64,000 nucleotides of DNA from Phymatolithon calcareum (taxonomy: Eukaryota > Rhodophyta > Florideophyceae > Hapalidiales): the NCBI GenBank assembly GCA_977006965.1, contig OZ345365.1:2108001-2172000 (forward strand), in the 5' to 3' direction. Shown here piece after piece: positions 23,279 through 34,849 of the stretch. The stretch's first letter is position 1, and each line of letters opens with the position of its first letter. The translations under genes were made by a program, and so were the position numbers. Below the pieces are notes generated by a model. It had not been told where the DNA came from and did not search any database. It saw nothing but the letters and a program-made list of their open reading frames with translations.

Positions 23279-23508
23279 ACAAGGCGCCAATTGAGGAAAT
23301 CTGATCAGTGGACCCCAAGCTTTTCCCCTCGCCTGTTTACGGGAGAGGGTTTTTGCAGCTAGGGCTACGACGTTAACCCGGGTTACAAGTATTTGAATAG
23401 ATGATCGAAGCTACAACGTAGCTGCTGAAACGCATCTCTCTTCCAGTTTCATGAGTGTTACTGAGGGCGTTTAATAAATTCCAAATTCAAAAAAAACTTG
23501 CGCAATGA

Positions 23509-23959
23509 GCGCTCTCACATGGAATGTGCGGGCCTTATCTGTTCTGCAACAGCTTTTCTAGGCGCTCAGCTTCTATGTGAGCGATCTTAATTTTAAAAAA
23601 TATGAGTATGGCTAAGGGTCGCTGACGGCATTGCCCTTTTACAGTTTTTTACCCCCTCTACCTATAAACGTCCAGACACGGAACGTCCACCACAACGTAA
23701 AATCAGGTGCTCGACATTTTCTTTGCTACGAGAATTACAGGCCTTCTACGCTGGGTCTTACGACATTGTGTACCTGTCACAACCATTCCTAAAGTCAGTC
23801 ACTATGGGAGTACAGTATCCTATCAGTTGGAGAAAGATCAGTCCTGCCCGTGAGTGCGATATGATCAGCTCTCGAGTTAAATCAGAAAATCAATTTTACT
23901 GCACGCATCATTCTAAAGGAGCAGAGCGTAGTACAAGCGCGATTGAATGAATCTCGAAC
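23509..23959. other. No gene recognised
   Basis: Spacer after LINE-C. Only short open frames without domains. Confidence 0.5.
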
Positions 23960-24568
23960 TCAAATAAACAAGGAAGAAAATATATCAGCCACTGCATCCA
24001 GAATCTCTCCACCGCCATCATCATAATCAACTCCGTAGTCATCGTCATAGTAAGTTTCCTCATAGGCAGGAGCTTCATAGACAGGAGCCTCGATGGCCGG
24101 GGTTGTCACTGCGCTGTACGCGTCGCTGACTGCGCTACAGGTGTCGAAACCCATTGCTCCGATTTCGTACGAAGGCACAATGCCATCGCCGGTGAAATTT
24201 TGCCAAAGAGTATTAACTTGCGAGTCGCTGGATAACATGGAGGCTAAATGCGCCACTCTGACAGCCGTCCCAAACCCAGATAGCAAATTTTGCACGCCGC
24301 TTCTCCGCAAAATTTCCCGGTTGTTGGACGTAACTCTGGCGTTTCTGTGCACCGCATCAATGTACTGCTCTTTCGTGCCATAGTACTTGCCTGAATACCT
24401 GTGTCTTACATCTCCTCTTAAAAGGGGCACACCACGAGCAGATGTCTGAACGCCATTACCTGTTTGGACGAAGCTGGATATGTTGGTGGACCTTCCCCCT
24501 CGGACTTCTGACAAGAGGTGCAATAGATTGGTATTGCTATCCTCGGCGACTTGCACGTTGAGAACCAT
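23960..24568 (-). CDS. Hypothetical protein with acidic Tyr/Asp-rich tail
   Basis: 202 residues from the ATG at 24568. The frame stays open 130 codons further upstream, but that part is basic and low-complexity and I see no support for it. The middle region (RRSGVQNLLSGFGTAVRVAHLAS) looks helical and globular; the end is very acidic and tyrosine-rich (EETYYDDDYGVDYDDGGG) before a hydrophobic FSSLFI terminus. No signal peptide, membrane segment or known domain. It stands alone between transposon remnants. It may be a real single-exon gene or a relic of an element. Confidence 0.5.
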   Translation of the reverse strand: MVLNVQVAEDSNTNLLHLLSEVRGGRSTNISSFVQTGNGVQTSARGVPLLRGDVRHRYSGKYYGTKEQYIDAVHRNARVTSNNREILRRSGVQNLLSGFGTAVRVAHLASMLSSDSQVNTLWQNFTGDGIVPSYEIGAMGFDTCSAVSDAYSAVTTPAIEAPVYEAPAYEETYYDDDYGVDYDDGGGEILDAVADIFSSLFI

Positions 24569-25499
24569 CCTTCTTCGTGATCGGAAACGCGGAAAATAGG
24601 GCACAGCACTTACGGCAGGACGTGCAATGCGATACGGAAAGAACCGGGCCCGGGCGCACTTTGCCTCTAAGACGGCTGAAGAGGATGCTCGAAAAAGGCA
24701 GCGCGGATGAGAGAGCGCGTAAACTAAATCCGGGATGCAACTCACAGTATTTAACGTAAAGAGTTTCCGACTACGCAAAATAAAAAATTGTCCCCAAGCC
24801 AATAGTTTGAACTTCATTGTTACTTTACACTCACTAATCTTCTGCAAAACTATTCTCGTGCATTTTCCCAAGCAGTGTCGTATCTCACTTTTCGCACCTG
24901 GTGGGTGTGCAAAATCTAAAAGCTCTGATAGGTGCCATATTTTCTTCACGAAAATCATTGTTTCTTTCCATGCTCCAATAAAGTGTCCGTCTCTCCTGGG
25001 CGCTCAGACTTGTAAACGTGTATCTTCTGAATACGGCACCTGGGACTGCCATGCATCCCTTACTTCGTAAATAGGGATAGTGGGAGTTATACAGAGCCAG
25101 GGAACAGCCATGGACTATGTTCTCGTGTAGGCTGTAGTGCATCGAGATCGAAATTTACACTTCGTTTTGTGAGTTGAGAAAATGAGGATGATGCTTCGTG
25201 AACTTGTGAAAAGAAAGCAATTGATTTCATTTTTATTTAATATTTATAGATTTTAAAGTTCAGCATTGTTGCAAAGCAGTTTGGGTGGCTACCAGTCTCA
25301 TCTTCCAGATGCGAGAAGGCTGTTGAAAAATTCATTTCATAAGATTCAGCTAGGATTCCGGTGATGAATAAGCATGGAAACGGCGCTCTAGAGAAAGGGA
25401 CAGCGGTGAATCGCAGTACTTGACCTAAAGTCGACAAGTGACATTGTACCACGAAGACAACTACCTTGTGGAATAAATGTCATGTCAAGAGTCTTTCTC
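24569..25499. other. No gene recognised
   Basis: Upstream of the hypothetical gene. Short open frames on both strands only. Confidence 0.4.
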
Positions 25500-25529
25500 A
25501 CACCATCTGTGGTGTCCAAACATTGCGAT

Positions 25530-26270
25530 GCAACAAGGTCCTAGTTCTTGCTGGAGAAAGGGCCCCCTATGATCCCTCCCTGAGCCCTGTGCTGTACAAC
25601 ATTTTCATGGATAAATTTGCAGAGAGAGAGTGAGCGCAATACCGCAGAAATGACGAAGGTACCACAGACGACGCCACCTCATACAGGCAAAAGAGTCCAA
25701 AAGCCCTACAAACAGTAATTGATATAGCTACCACACGGGCAGGTAATCGAGAAAGTTTTTGGACCGCGAACAAGGGAAAAGGAAATTCTTGATTCTGAAG
25801 AGGAAAGCGGGCATACATTCAAGAAGAATAGTTGATTTTTTTTAATAGTTAAAATGCATCTGCTAACGCTTGGGGCAACTTTTTGCATTCAAACTGACCC
25901 ACATGTCCATACACCCAGTCAAGGAAGTGACCTACACTAGTGTTGCACATTGCGAGCACGGAAGAGCAAGCTCCAACAACGCACGAGCAGCAGTTTGTTC
26001 TTGGGGTGGTCGCTCGCATCATGAACCAAGTCACGAGTATTCGATTGCGTAAAGCGAGAGTACAGCGATGACGGGATTTCGTCTAGGTACGCAGTGGGCG
26101 TGTGGACTCTTCCCATTTATAAAAACAACACAGCTCGAACAAAGATTCGGAGACACTGTTCCAGAGTCTTTGTCCACGCTGGCAAACGCGTTGACCAAGA
26201 CCATTTGGACCGACCAGGAGCTCACTGATACAGGTCGTTCAGCATCCAGTTGAAATTGAAAATGTTTGGT
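25530..26270 (+). pseudogene. LINE-F remnant (RT motif block and C-terminal tail)
   Basis: 25575-25625 encodes SLSPVLYNIFMDKFAER, the RT block after the QGSPLSP turn, followed by a decayed match to the catalytic region and to WNTNKGK-like sequence. 26068-26250 encodes a degenerate C-terminal tail (FRLGTQWACGLFPF, RFGDTVPESL) matching LINE-C. The frame is broken by stops. A short minus-strand LINE-A-like 3' end (ATGCATCTGCTAACGCTTGG) sits between them at about 25826-25882. Confidence 0.65.
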
Positions 26271-26301
26271 GATTCACACAGATACAATGGCAAATTACCT
26301 C

Positions 26302-26387
26302 CTCAAGCCGTTCAGCGTCTGTAGATGCGTTGGTAACTTTTAAATAAAAAACTTACACTTCTTCTTCTTCTTCTTCTCAAGCCGTTC
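26302..26387 (+). mobile_element. Minimal LINE-A 3' end (62 bp) with 12-bp TSD
   Basis: Only the last 62 nt of LINE-A (26314-26375, including the (CTT)n tail) lie between CTCAAGCCGTTC at 26302-26313 and 26376-26387. An extreme 5' truncation. Confidence 0.85.
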
Positions 26388-28825
26388 GAAAAAATTGAAG
26401 CTCAACAGTAGCACTAATTAAGGCAGTACGCTGTAACGGCTTAGCGAGGAGCTGCCCAATAGTATGATACTGAGGGCGTACCTTCCACGAAAAAAGGTAC
26501 ATCAAGACTGGGAAGATACTATGCTGACCTTTTTCATTTGCAATTGACGAAAACAATCCCACACCCGAGCAGAAAAAATCGCACCTGTTTAGGCGGTTTA
26601 GTAAACGAGAAATAAAACCCACCGCAATCTCGATCAACCACCGCTCTTTACACTTCATGAACCTTTCGTAGCTCTTCCTTTGAGGGCCATTTGCGACCCT
26701 CTTTTTCTCCGCGAACATTCTCATCTTTTGGCAGCTGACTATCGAGACTCTAGATCATGTTTCACTTTGTGTCCTTTTCCGCTGGGTGTCACCTCAAAAT
26801 CGGATAAGTCAGATGCATAACGACTTTTCGCTTCGTGGCAAAAAACCAGTCGGGAGATTCGGATGGCTTTGTAGGGATCGTGATGTAACCTGGTTGCTAC
26901 TGCACTTTCGCAGCATCAAGTGTAATCTTCCAGCAGCTGTGCAAAGAACTTGAAGATGCTCTTTGCTCTGTTTTGCTCTCCGTTCAATATTGAGTAATGG
27001 AAAGACAGGACTATATATTGGTACAAGTAACGTGAGGCTGCTATATGGTTGCCTTAGCCATAAAAAACACTAGCTCAAATTATACTGTCTGCAGCTGGAA
27101 AAGAGAGCTGTACAGCTCATATCGAAAATCTGGGAGCAATAAGTGTCTTTCAACTTGCAAGGACGTTCCATGACGATGCGCAGCGAGGGGTGAGAGAGAA
27201 TGCACTTGCCTTCACGTGCCAAAAGTCGGCCAAGGGTCTGGACCGAAAGTCGCTTGTTGACTGCAAATATCAAATCTATTTCAGTAGAGCACTCAATAAT
27301 GTGGAGAGATGGGAGCAAGTACTAAGAGTCAAGAAAGTTGATGGGCTCTAAACTGCTGTGGTTTACTGAGAAAATCGATAGCATTAATGGTCAATAACAA
27401 GTCCTGCCGTTCTGTGAGAAGTGTTATCTCTCGATGTTGAGCAATAAGGAAAGTCAGCAAAGCAGCATAGTAGATTGAACATGAGACTGGTTGTAGATTA
27501 AATAGCCTAAGCTGATTTTGTATGTCCTAACCTGGAAGCTCAAAGAGTCATATGTAACTTCTGGATTGCTTTTCGCCACGAGGCTAAAAGTCACCGAACA
27601 TCTCACTCATTCAAATTTTAACGGAAATCGAGAAGCGAATCTTAAACTAACATGAGACTGGTCGACGAAGCAGCAGCCTAGTCATCCTGCAATACTTATG
27701 AAAAAGTTGCCTATGGCTGCTCCCCAGGTCTGCATACCCCCCGCCAGAACGGACACGTAAAGCTTTTCATCGCTCTGCGTCAGCGCTATGATCATCATGC
27801 TATGATAGCATACAAAGAAACAATGTTTTCATGAAGAAAACTGTACGCCTATCATACCCTCCACGGCATCGTTATTTTTGGACTTGCTCTGCGCCCGACT
27901 TCGCATTATGTGCTCGCGCAGTCTTGTCAAAGGTCCATTTCGCTCTCTAAGTGCCAGTCAGCGACAGATGTGCGACTAATCTGCGGTACGGTGTGTCGCC
28001 AATAGTGACACACTGTATCGCAGGTTAGGTCTCACCATGAAGTTGGGAAACATGGTCGCTTCTCAATAAATCCGCTTAATTACGACTGTGTGCACTGTCG
28101 CCTCTCTACAGTAGTGCAATATGCACAGCTCTGATCGGCACAGCATCTTAGCCATTGGGGCAAGTTGGCACGATTATATTACACGCATTTTACTAAATCA
28201 GAGTTGCGTAGTATTGCATCGATAGCGTTGGTGACTCAAGGTCCACACGGATTTTTGTAGTATCCGGGTAAATGCTCGTATGGCAGCCCGTTGATTCAAC
28301 TACTTTCGTCAGGTTTCTTTTGATGTGCCTGGCAACTCGTCTTGCGCAAAGGGTTCGGTGTCCGCTTTAATCAGTCTCACGGTATCCTGCGGTAGGACTT
28401 TGTTTGAAAATGTTATTTTTCTTACTCGGCGGTCGTCCTACTTCTCTCAGACTCGACTGAGGTCTTATTTGTGCTGGAGATGAGCTTAGCAGATACTTCC
28501 GTGCTTGCAACTTGACGCTCTCCCGGCCGAGCTTCCATTTCTGACCTGCCTCTTGCGCCTGATAAGCCCTTGATCGGGGCTCTGCTCTCTCGGTATCGCA
28601 CTACGCGTCCTACCCGGAGTGTTTGCCATCATATCCCGCGCTTCCAAACACCAAGAGGAACGCCTCTAAATGCGTAACTTGGATAGAAATTCCAGTCTGC
28701 CCCGTCTCATGTAAGAAATCCGATCATGATCGCCCATCTACATATTGAGATATTTGATGATTTTATTTTTGAGAGCCCCCAAAGCCTCACCTTGGACTAA
28801 CGGGGAAGCTATTGCGATATTCTCT
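26388..28825. other. No gene recognised; one hairpin
   Basis: A long stretch with only short frames. 27981-28023 is a hairpin with 17-bp arms (CTGCGGTACGGTGTGTC, two mismatches). Around 28440-28640 the minus strand has a Met-initiated basic frame (MANTPGRTRSAIPREQSPDQ) that may be an ORF1-like relic; evidence is weak. Confidence 0.4.
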
Positions 28826-29690
28826 AAACTAAAGTCCTCTGGCTACTCAAAACGTTCTTGCTTCGTAATTCTCTCCCAACAAGAGCTCCTCTGAGTTTCT
28901 TGCAATCTAACTCAATTTCAGTACTCATATTCGACGACGCTATAGTACGTTGTAAGTCAACTAGTTTGATCACCGCGATAATCCCACAGTAGGAACCTAA
29001 TACTGATTTTCTCCACAGGGGTGCTCCGAGGATATGTGTTGCTCGGTTGAATGTCAACCTTAGGCACCTTAAACGTGTCGTTCTTTCTCTTAGGTAAAGG
29101 ATCCCTGGTAGCTTGCCTTCACTAGGAATCTTCATTGATCTGCCTTCTTCTTCCTTTTCCCATACCGTAATTATTTCTCTCTCCTCCTCTTCTTCGTGAC
29201 AGATCCCTCCTGGGCTTTCTGAAGGGCTTGTCGCAAGTCTTCATAAATCTTGAGATATTCAAAATCCTTCATTGCTTCCTTTATGTCCTCATCTCTTCCA
29301 AAGTACTCTTCGGTTTCTTCGAGGGTTTTTTTGTGTCTTACCGGCTTAATGCAAATCTTTCTGCTTGATGACGTCTCCTCATCTTTGGTGGTCCCAGTCG
29401 GCACAGAACTCGCATTCGGTCCCGGCGGTGTTCGGCATATTTTCCGAAAGCATTCTTGTAGAACAAGCTCTCTGCCGACTCCATTGCGGAGAGCAATCGA
29501 AGTGTCATTGGAGTCACGTATAGCCCATGCTCCCATTTCGGGATAAGTGGCGACTTAAAGATACTGATGCATGTCTCCGGTTTGAATCCTCGAACATTCA
29601 CTCCAATCAACATCTTGAGGATCGTGCAACCTGCCAACGGGACTCCATCATCTTCGAGGCATAACTTCAGTCTCGATGCGTTGCACTTCT
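28826..29690 (-). pseudogene. LINE-H 3' end (RT C-terminal part), minus strand
   Basis: Frames 29637-29338 and 29536-29171 together read the post-RT region (KWEHGLYVTPMTLRLLSAME, FGKYAEHRRDRMRVLCRLGP) that aligns in position with the WEYAVHLTPW segment of LINE-A, then a charged helical tail ending SVTKKRRREK. A frameshift joins them. The remaining 340 nt to 28826 are 3' UTR shared with the plus-strand copy at 33283. It is cut on its 5' side by LINE-B at 29691. Confidence 0.65.
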
Positions 29691-31006
29691 TTCTTTCTTT
29701 ATGCAGAATGCGTTAATTAACGCCCGAACCGACCCTAGAGCAAATTCTCATTTTTCAAATATTGGAGTATCTCTACGGGTCTCTCCCTGCACAGATCTTC
29801 TACCGTTTTGCCAAGCACTCTTCCGATGAATTGTCGTCGAGAGGCAGTCCGACCAGAACAGCGCAGGATGAGGTGCTCCACTGTCTCCTTGACGCCATAC
29901 GGGCACATCTTTCACACTGGGTCGAAGAGTAGCGGTTCGTCCTCGCTGTGTCTATGGTGAAAGTTTGCCACTATAGGACTACAATTCACTATATGCAGGT
30001 GCAGTACCACCTCTGCACGTGTCTTCGAGGTGTACAGATGTTTCGGAAGCGTAGGAAGGGTCACTGGTTTGCTTCTACAGGGCTACTTGATGATGGATTG
30101 TAACGCTTCCAAAGTGAGAGGTATCGCTTGATGCAGCACTAGCCTCGATTCCGAAATTCCCCCCCGCGCGAGTTCATCAGCAGCCTCATTCTTCGCGACG
30201 CTGCAGTCACTCGGTATCCAAACACACTCTATCCGAACCTCGCGTGAAAATAACCGTTCCGTAAGATTCCATACATTCCGGACCATGTCACCAAACATCT
30301 GCGGTTGCCCGTTGAGCGCGTCTATGCAGCTACGGCTGTCAGTGAACCATATAATGGTGCTGCCACGGGAAAGTTGTAGGGTTGCCGTTGCTTGGAAGGC
30401 ATGTACTGCGGCAAATGCCTGCTCGTCAAATGAAGAGCCGACAGCGCCAGCGGCCAGCAATTCTTCCATAACAGTTTGTTCGATGCGCAAATTCAGAATC
30501 CCAGCTCCGCCGACCTGAAATGGGATGGCACGATACATGTCGAGTGTGTCACCATCCTCGTCGCACACGATAACGCGTTGCTTCGAGGCGGTCGGGGTCG
30601 TTGAGTAGGCATGCTCGTCTCCGTCGTCGTAGGCCAAGAGGACGTCTGGGGGTCTCCCGTGTCGAGACTCAAACTGTTTCGCTGCTTCGTGGTTCGAGTA
30701 CTGAGAGGGGCGCAGTTTGCTCAACGTCACAGTATACCAACCTTCATCCCATTTCATGGAGACTCGATCCTCATGATTCAGGTCGCAGACAAATTCATGC
30801 GGTACTTTTCTGATACTTCCGTCCGCCCATATTTCGATATCAGCTAGTTTTGCTGCATTTCGCTCCAAAATAAAAGCTTCTGTCGCGGTATGCTTCTCTT
30901 CTGGATCATCCGTCGCCGAAATAGGAGTCGTGAAGGTTAAAAAGCCATTCAATGTCGAGTCACTAGACGTCGTCTTAACCCGCGTCAATATTTTCAAAAC
31001 CAAATT
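29691..31006 (-). pseudogene. LINE-B 3' part: RNase H domain and zinc knuckle, minus strand
   Basis: The frame 31003-30083 carries an RNase H fold: first acidic motif IWADGSI, second EQAFAAVHAF, third WFTDSRSCIDAL, and the last motif VWIPSDCSVAKNEAADELA. The usual histidine of that last motif (normally SHCG) is replaced by Asp, so activity is doubtful. After a TAG, a second part to about 29745 carries CPYGVKETVEHLILRC (one cysteine of the knuckle lost to a TGA-containing stretch). The 3' end is (GAAA)n at about 29691-29702, inserted in LINE-H. An unusual aspartate-rich 100-residue segment precedes the RNase H signature. Confidence 0.75.
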
Positions 31007-32315
31007 AACTTTGAGATTGAGAAGAAGAAGAAAGGTAGATTTTTATTTAAAAGTTACCAACGCATCTGCTGACGCTCGGGGCAACTTTCCTAAGGCCAAG
31101 GGGTTTTGGCTAGATTCTGTCCTGAAGTGGTTTTCTTTTCTTGTTGGTGTGACACGACCCAGTGGACTACAAAAACCCACCTCTGGTCTCCTTCGGGACC
31201 TCGAGGGGGAAAGTTACTCCCCTGTCCTGTGCCACGCTGTAATTTCAATTTGCGGGTAGTCCTTACTTGTCCACAGCCTGGAACATGGTTAGGAGCTCGT
31301 CGAGTGCTCGTTTAGTCCAGGCGCTGTCTTTTTTGGAGAGTCTGTACTTTGCAAGGCCATTTATCACGACTTCGATGGCATCTTTTCCACATTGGCCGGT
31401 GAGTTCGATAAGGGTAGAGGTGCTCATTGGAGGGAACATTCCAAATGACCACTTGATGGCAAGTGTTCTATGTCTCCTTGAATTGAAGAGAAGGTGCGGG
31501 GGTAACGACACTTTCGCGTGCGGTATAGGTCGTTTTTTCGCCTTTTCCGCATCCTCTGCGGCCTCCAGTATCTTGTTTCTTTGGTATTTCTTGATGTTTG
31601 TCGTAGCTATCGTTTCGTTTGCTGCTTCGCACAGGAAACCATTCACTTTCGCATGGACAATATCTCTCTCCGCTTCTTGACGTTCCTTGTTCGCGATCTC
31701 TGTTGTTGGACCAGATATCAGCGCATCACGTCTTCTTATCAATCTATGCACAAATCGTCTTGCAAGGACGTCTCTTCTTACCTTGAGTTGGAGTATTCGG
31801 CACATGGCCCTGCACCTGTCCAAGCTTCTTTTTCCTAGTTTCCCAAGGATTTGCCCGAAAAACATCGATTCAACCTTCCTGACTTCCGAGGCCACCTTCG
31901 CGGTCCAAGGTGAGAGGTGAAGGGCATATTCCCATCTTGACTGCACAAGCGATTTGTACAGCCTAATCGCCCTCGCGGGATGGACACCATTAGTAAACAC
32001 GCCCAGCCGTCGGAGATACCAAAGCACATTTTTGGATTTCTTGATCCTGTCTGTCAGTTTGGTGTCTGAGACTCCCTGTTCCGTTAGTGTTACCCCGAGG
32101 TATTTTACCTCCCGGAGAGTCTTTAGCCGCCGCGCTGAGAGCCGGAAGCTGTGACCTGCCGTATCCTTGGTCCAAAGGATTACGCTTTTCTTGGTGTTCC
32201 ACACCATACCGTTTCTCTGTGTCCACTTCGAGGCTAAATCAAGGATAATTTGGAGGCCTTCTACTGATTTTGCGGACAATTTCACGTCGTCTGCAAACTT
32301 TGAGATTGAGAAGAA
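31007..32315 (-). mobile_element. LINE-A, 5'-truncated at the RT catalytic motif, 20-bp TSD
   Basis: Element 31027-32295 lies between AACTTTGAGATTGAGAAGAA at 31007-31026 and 32296-32315. The coding remnant from 32285 down to 31263 is open throughout: it starts just after the FADD motif (KLSAKSVEGLQIILDLASKW), contains YLGVTLTEQGVSDTKL and ends with the conserved tail (LAIKWSFGMFPPMSTSTLIE) and TMFQAVDK. It shows the intact C-terminus that the array copies have lost to a frameshift. Confidence 0.95.
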
Positions 32316-32455
32316 CCTGTGTTATCGCCGATATTACCAGCTGTGGCGATGAATTAAAAATTATTTCTAAAAGCAAACAGATTCCTTCAGTGGCAGCATT
32401 TTGCTAGAGTAAAGTAGTGCACGAGCAAACAGAAAATAGTACGTCGATCTCATCA
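32316..32455. other. Short spacer between LINE-A copies
   Basis: 140 bp with no recognisable content; probably the pre-insertion sequence that surrounded both LINE-A copies. Confidence 0.4.
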
Positions 32456-32877
32456 TTCTCGCGCACAGAAGAAGAAGAAAGGTAGATTTTTATTTAAAAG
32501 TTACCAACGCATCTGCTGACGCTCGGGGCAACTTTCCTAAGGCCAAGGGGTTTTGGCTGGATTCTGTCCTGAAGGGGTTTTCTTTTCTTGTTGGTGTGAC
32601 ACGACCCAGTGGACTACAAAAACCCACCTCTGGTCTCCTTTGGGACCTCGAGGGGGAAAGTTACTCCCCTGTCCTGTGCCACGCTGTAATTTCAATTTGC
32701 GGGTAGTCCTTACTTGTCCACAGCCTGGAACATGGTTAGGAGCTCGTCGAGTGCTCGTTTAGTCCAGGCGCTGTCTTCTTTGGAGAGTCTGTACTTTGCA
32801 AGGCCATTTATCACGTCTTCGATGGCATCCTTTCCACATTGGCCGGTGAGTTCGATAAGGTTCTCGCGCACAGAAGA
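32456..32877 (-). mobile_element. LINE-A, short 5'-truncated copy, 17-bp TSD
   Basis: Element 32473-32860 between TTCTCGCGCACAGAAGA at 32456-32472 and 32861-32877. It keeps the 3' UTR and the last ~50 codons (ELTGQCGKDAIEDVINGLA). Very similar to the neighbour at 31027-32295. Confidence 0.95.
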
Positions 32878-33282
32878 CAAGACAGGATACAATATGGGGC
32901 ACAATCAGCTACTTTTCAAGCATTTTTGAGATTTCTAGAATGTTTTGACCTTGAGCGCGAGCTCCTAGTACTTCGACAAGCACACGTACCCGTCAGTTTC
33001 TGTCAGATGGAAACCAGAAGCCATGCCTGACGGCCGTAGTGGAGGTGCCGTCAAGCCGTTCTCGAAGTACACTAGATCTATCATAGTGCGGTTAATTGAA
33101 GATCGGTAGCCTTTTATTTAATATAGGAAATTAACCTTGTCTCCATTTACAGTTATATTAGGTTTTTTTTAAAGCCCCACATGCAACGAATATACGGGCA
33201 AGGCTTCCCCAGGTGCTACCCTCACTAGGGCGGCACTACTCACATGTCTGGTATTCTATCTGAGCCCCTAGCATGTACTATA
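32878..33282. other. No gene recognised
   Basis: Spacer between LINE-A and LINE-H remnants without domains or clear repeats. Confidence 0.4.
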
Positions 33283-33870
33283 TGCCGAACACCGCCGGGA
33301 CCGAATGCGAGTTCTGCGCCGACTGGGACCACCAAAGATGAGGAGACGTCATCAAGCAGACAGGTTTGCATTAAGCCAGGTAAAACACAAAAAAACCCTC
33401 GAAGAAACCGAAGAGTACTTTGGAAGAGATGAGGACATAAGGGAAGCAATGATGGATATTGTATATCTCAAGATTTATGAAGACTTGCGACAGGCCCTTC
33501 AGAGAGCCCAGGAGGGATCTGTCACGAAGAAGAGGAGTAGAGAGAAATAATTACGGTATGGGAAAAGGAAGAAGAAGGCAGATCAATGAAGATTCCTAGT
33601 GAAGGCAAGCTACCAGGGATCCTTTACCTAAGAGAAAGAACGACACGTTTAAGATGCCTAAGGTTGACATTTAACCGAGCACCCCTTTAGAGAAAATCAG
33701 TATTGGGTGTCTACTGTGGGATTACCGCGGTGATCGAACTAGTCGACTTACAACGTACTATAGCGTTTCCGAAGATGAGTACAGAAATTGAGTTAGAATG
33801 CAAGAGACTCACAAGAGCTCTTGTTGGGAGAGAATTACGAATCAAGAACTTTTGAGTAGCCAGAGGACTT
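33283..33870 (+). pseudogene. LINE-H 3' end, plus strand
   Basis: The frame 33305-33550 encodes the same tail as the minus-strand copy (RRLGPPKMRRRHQ, EETEEYFGRDEDI, SVTKKRSREK) and then about 320 nt of shared 3' UTR ending CCAGAGGACTTTAG. The coding tail is open here, while the other copy has a frameshift. With 28826-29690 it forms an inverted pair about 4 kb apart. Confidence 0.65.
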
Positions 33871-34849
33871 TAGCTTTCACACTTCGCGCCGTCATGCATT
33901 TCCGCTCCAGCATGGCGCAGCGCGCACAGTGACGATCCAAGTAGCGCGCATTCCAGAGCGCCCGACGGGGTTGACTCGACCAGAACGAACCGACCTACTC
34001 ACGCGCAACTACGCGTCTCCTGCTCTGCGCCCGATTCGCAGTCGACATCACACGCCCGAACATGCGCGGCATCACCCTCCTCCGCCTTCCCGCGTCGTTT
34101 TGCACTCCAGAATGCCTGCCTTCTTCTCTCTCCTCCTTCCCTGTCCGTCCCGCGCATTTTCTTCGCCCTAGCGCTCGCATTGCTTGTGCCTCTTCGCGCG
34201 TCCTTGGCAGCTCCGGACTTCCGAGTAACTCAACGGCCCAAACGCCATTGTGTGGCACTTGTCTCACTTCCCGGCAGCTGAAAGCGCCGCGCGCGTGCAA
34301 GTGCTCCATCCCAGTTCAACGCGCGCGTGCGCATCACGTCGCTCTGACGCCCCGGGTTGCGCAGTGTTTCATTGGCAGGCCGCTCCCGCATTTGGTTGCG
34401 ACGGTCGCCCTGCCGCACGCGCGAGGAAGGCGCATGTGTGCGGTGCCAGCAGTCTCCTCTCCATGAAGTGCTGCAGAACGCTGGCAACTCTTTCGTCGCC
34501 ACATGTCTGATTTTCCTTCTGTTCTGCCATTCAGACGGACTCATTGCCGCGGCAAATGGCAATCCGCTCCATGCCGACGAGAATGCTTGACTGCTCAACA
34601 GCGCCATGCGGCTACACTGTCCCTATCGCCTGTCCTTTTCCACTTCCATTTCGTATCTCGACCAACTCGCTCGCCTTCCCCATGCTCTCCATGCCGCAAC
34701 CCGGCTGCGCCCTCCTTCCCCGTTGAAAAAACAACCAAAATAAGCAAATGTCACATTTAGTTCGTACCTACCTCCACTAGCTCCCCGCTTACCTACCCCA
34801 TCCACTACCCTCATCCCCGCACGCCCTGCCCACCACAAAAGCCCACCCC
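33871..34849. other. GC-rich region, no gene called
   Basis: Rich in GCGC and CGC words, with open frames on both strands (for example 34062-34466) that are Pro/Ser/Arg/Ala-rich and probably by-products of composition. It may be upstream or regulatory DNA of a neighbouring gene. Confidence 0.35.

Larger units (their letters stand above)
20495..23508 (+). mobile_element. LINE-C, 5'-truncated, 13-bp TSD, interrupted by LINE-A
   Basis: Flanked by ACTTGCGCAATGA at 20495-20507 and 23496-23508. In-frame coding starts at the truncation point and ends at 23278. The 3' UTR ends GGCGTTTAATAAATTCC and a short A-rich run. LINE-A is nested at 22280-23145. Confidence 0.85.

Noticed and set aside
33929-34607. 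Pro/Ser/Arg-rich frames
   Set aside because: Compositional by-products in a GC-rich block; conflicting strands are equally open.
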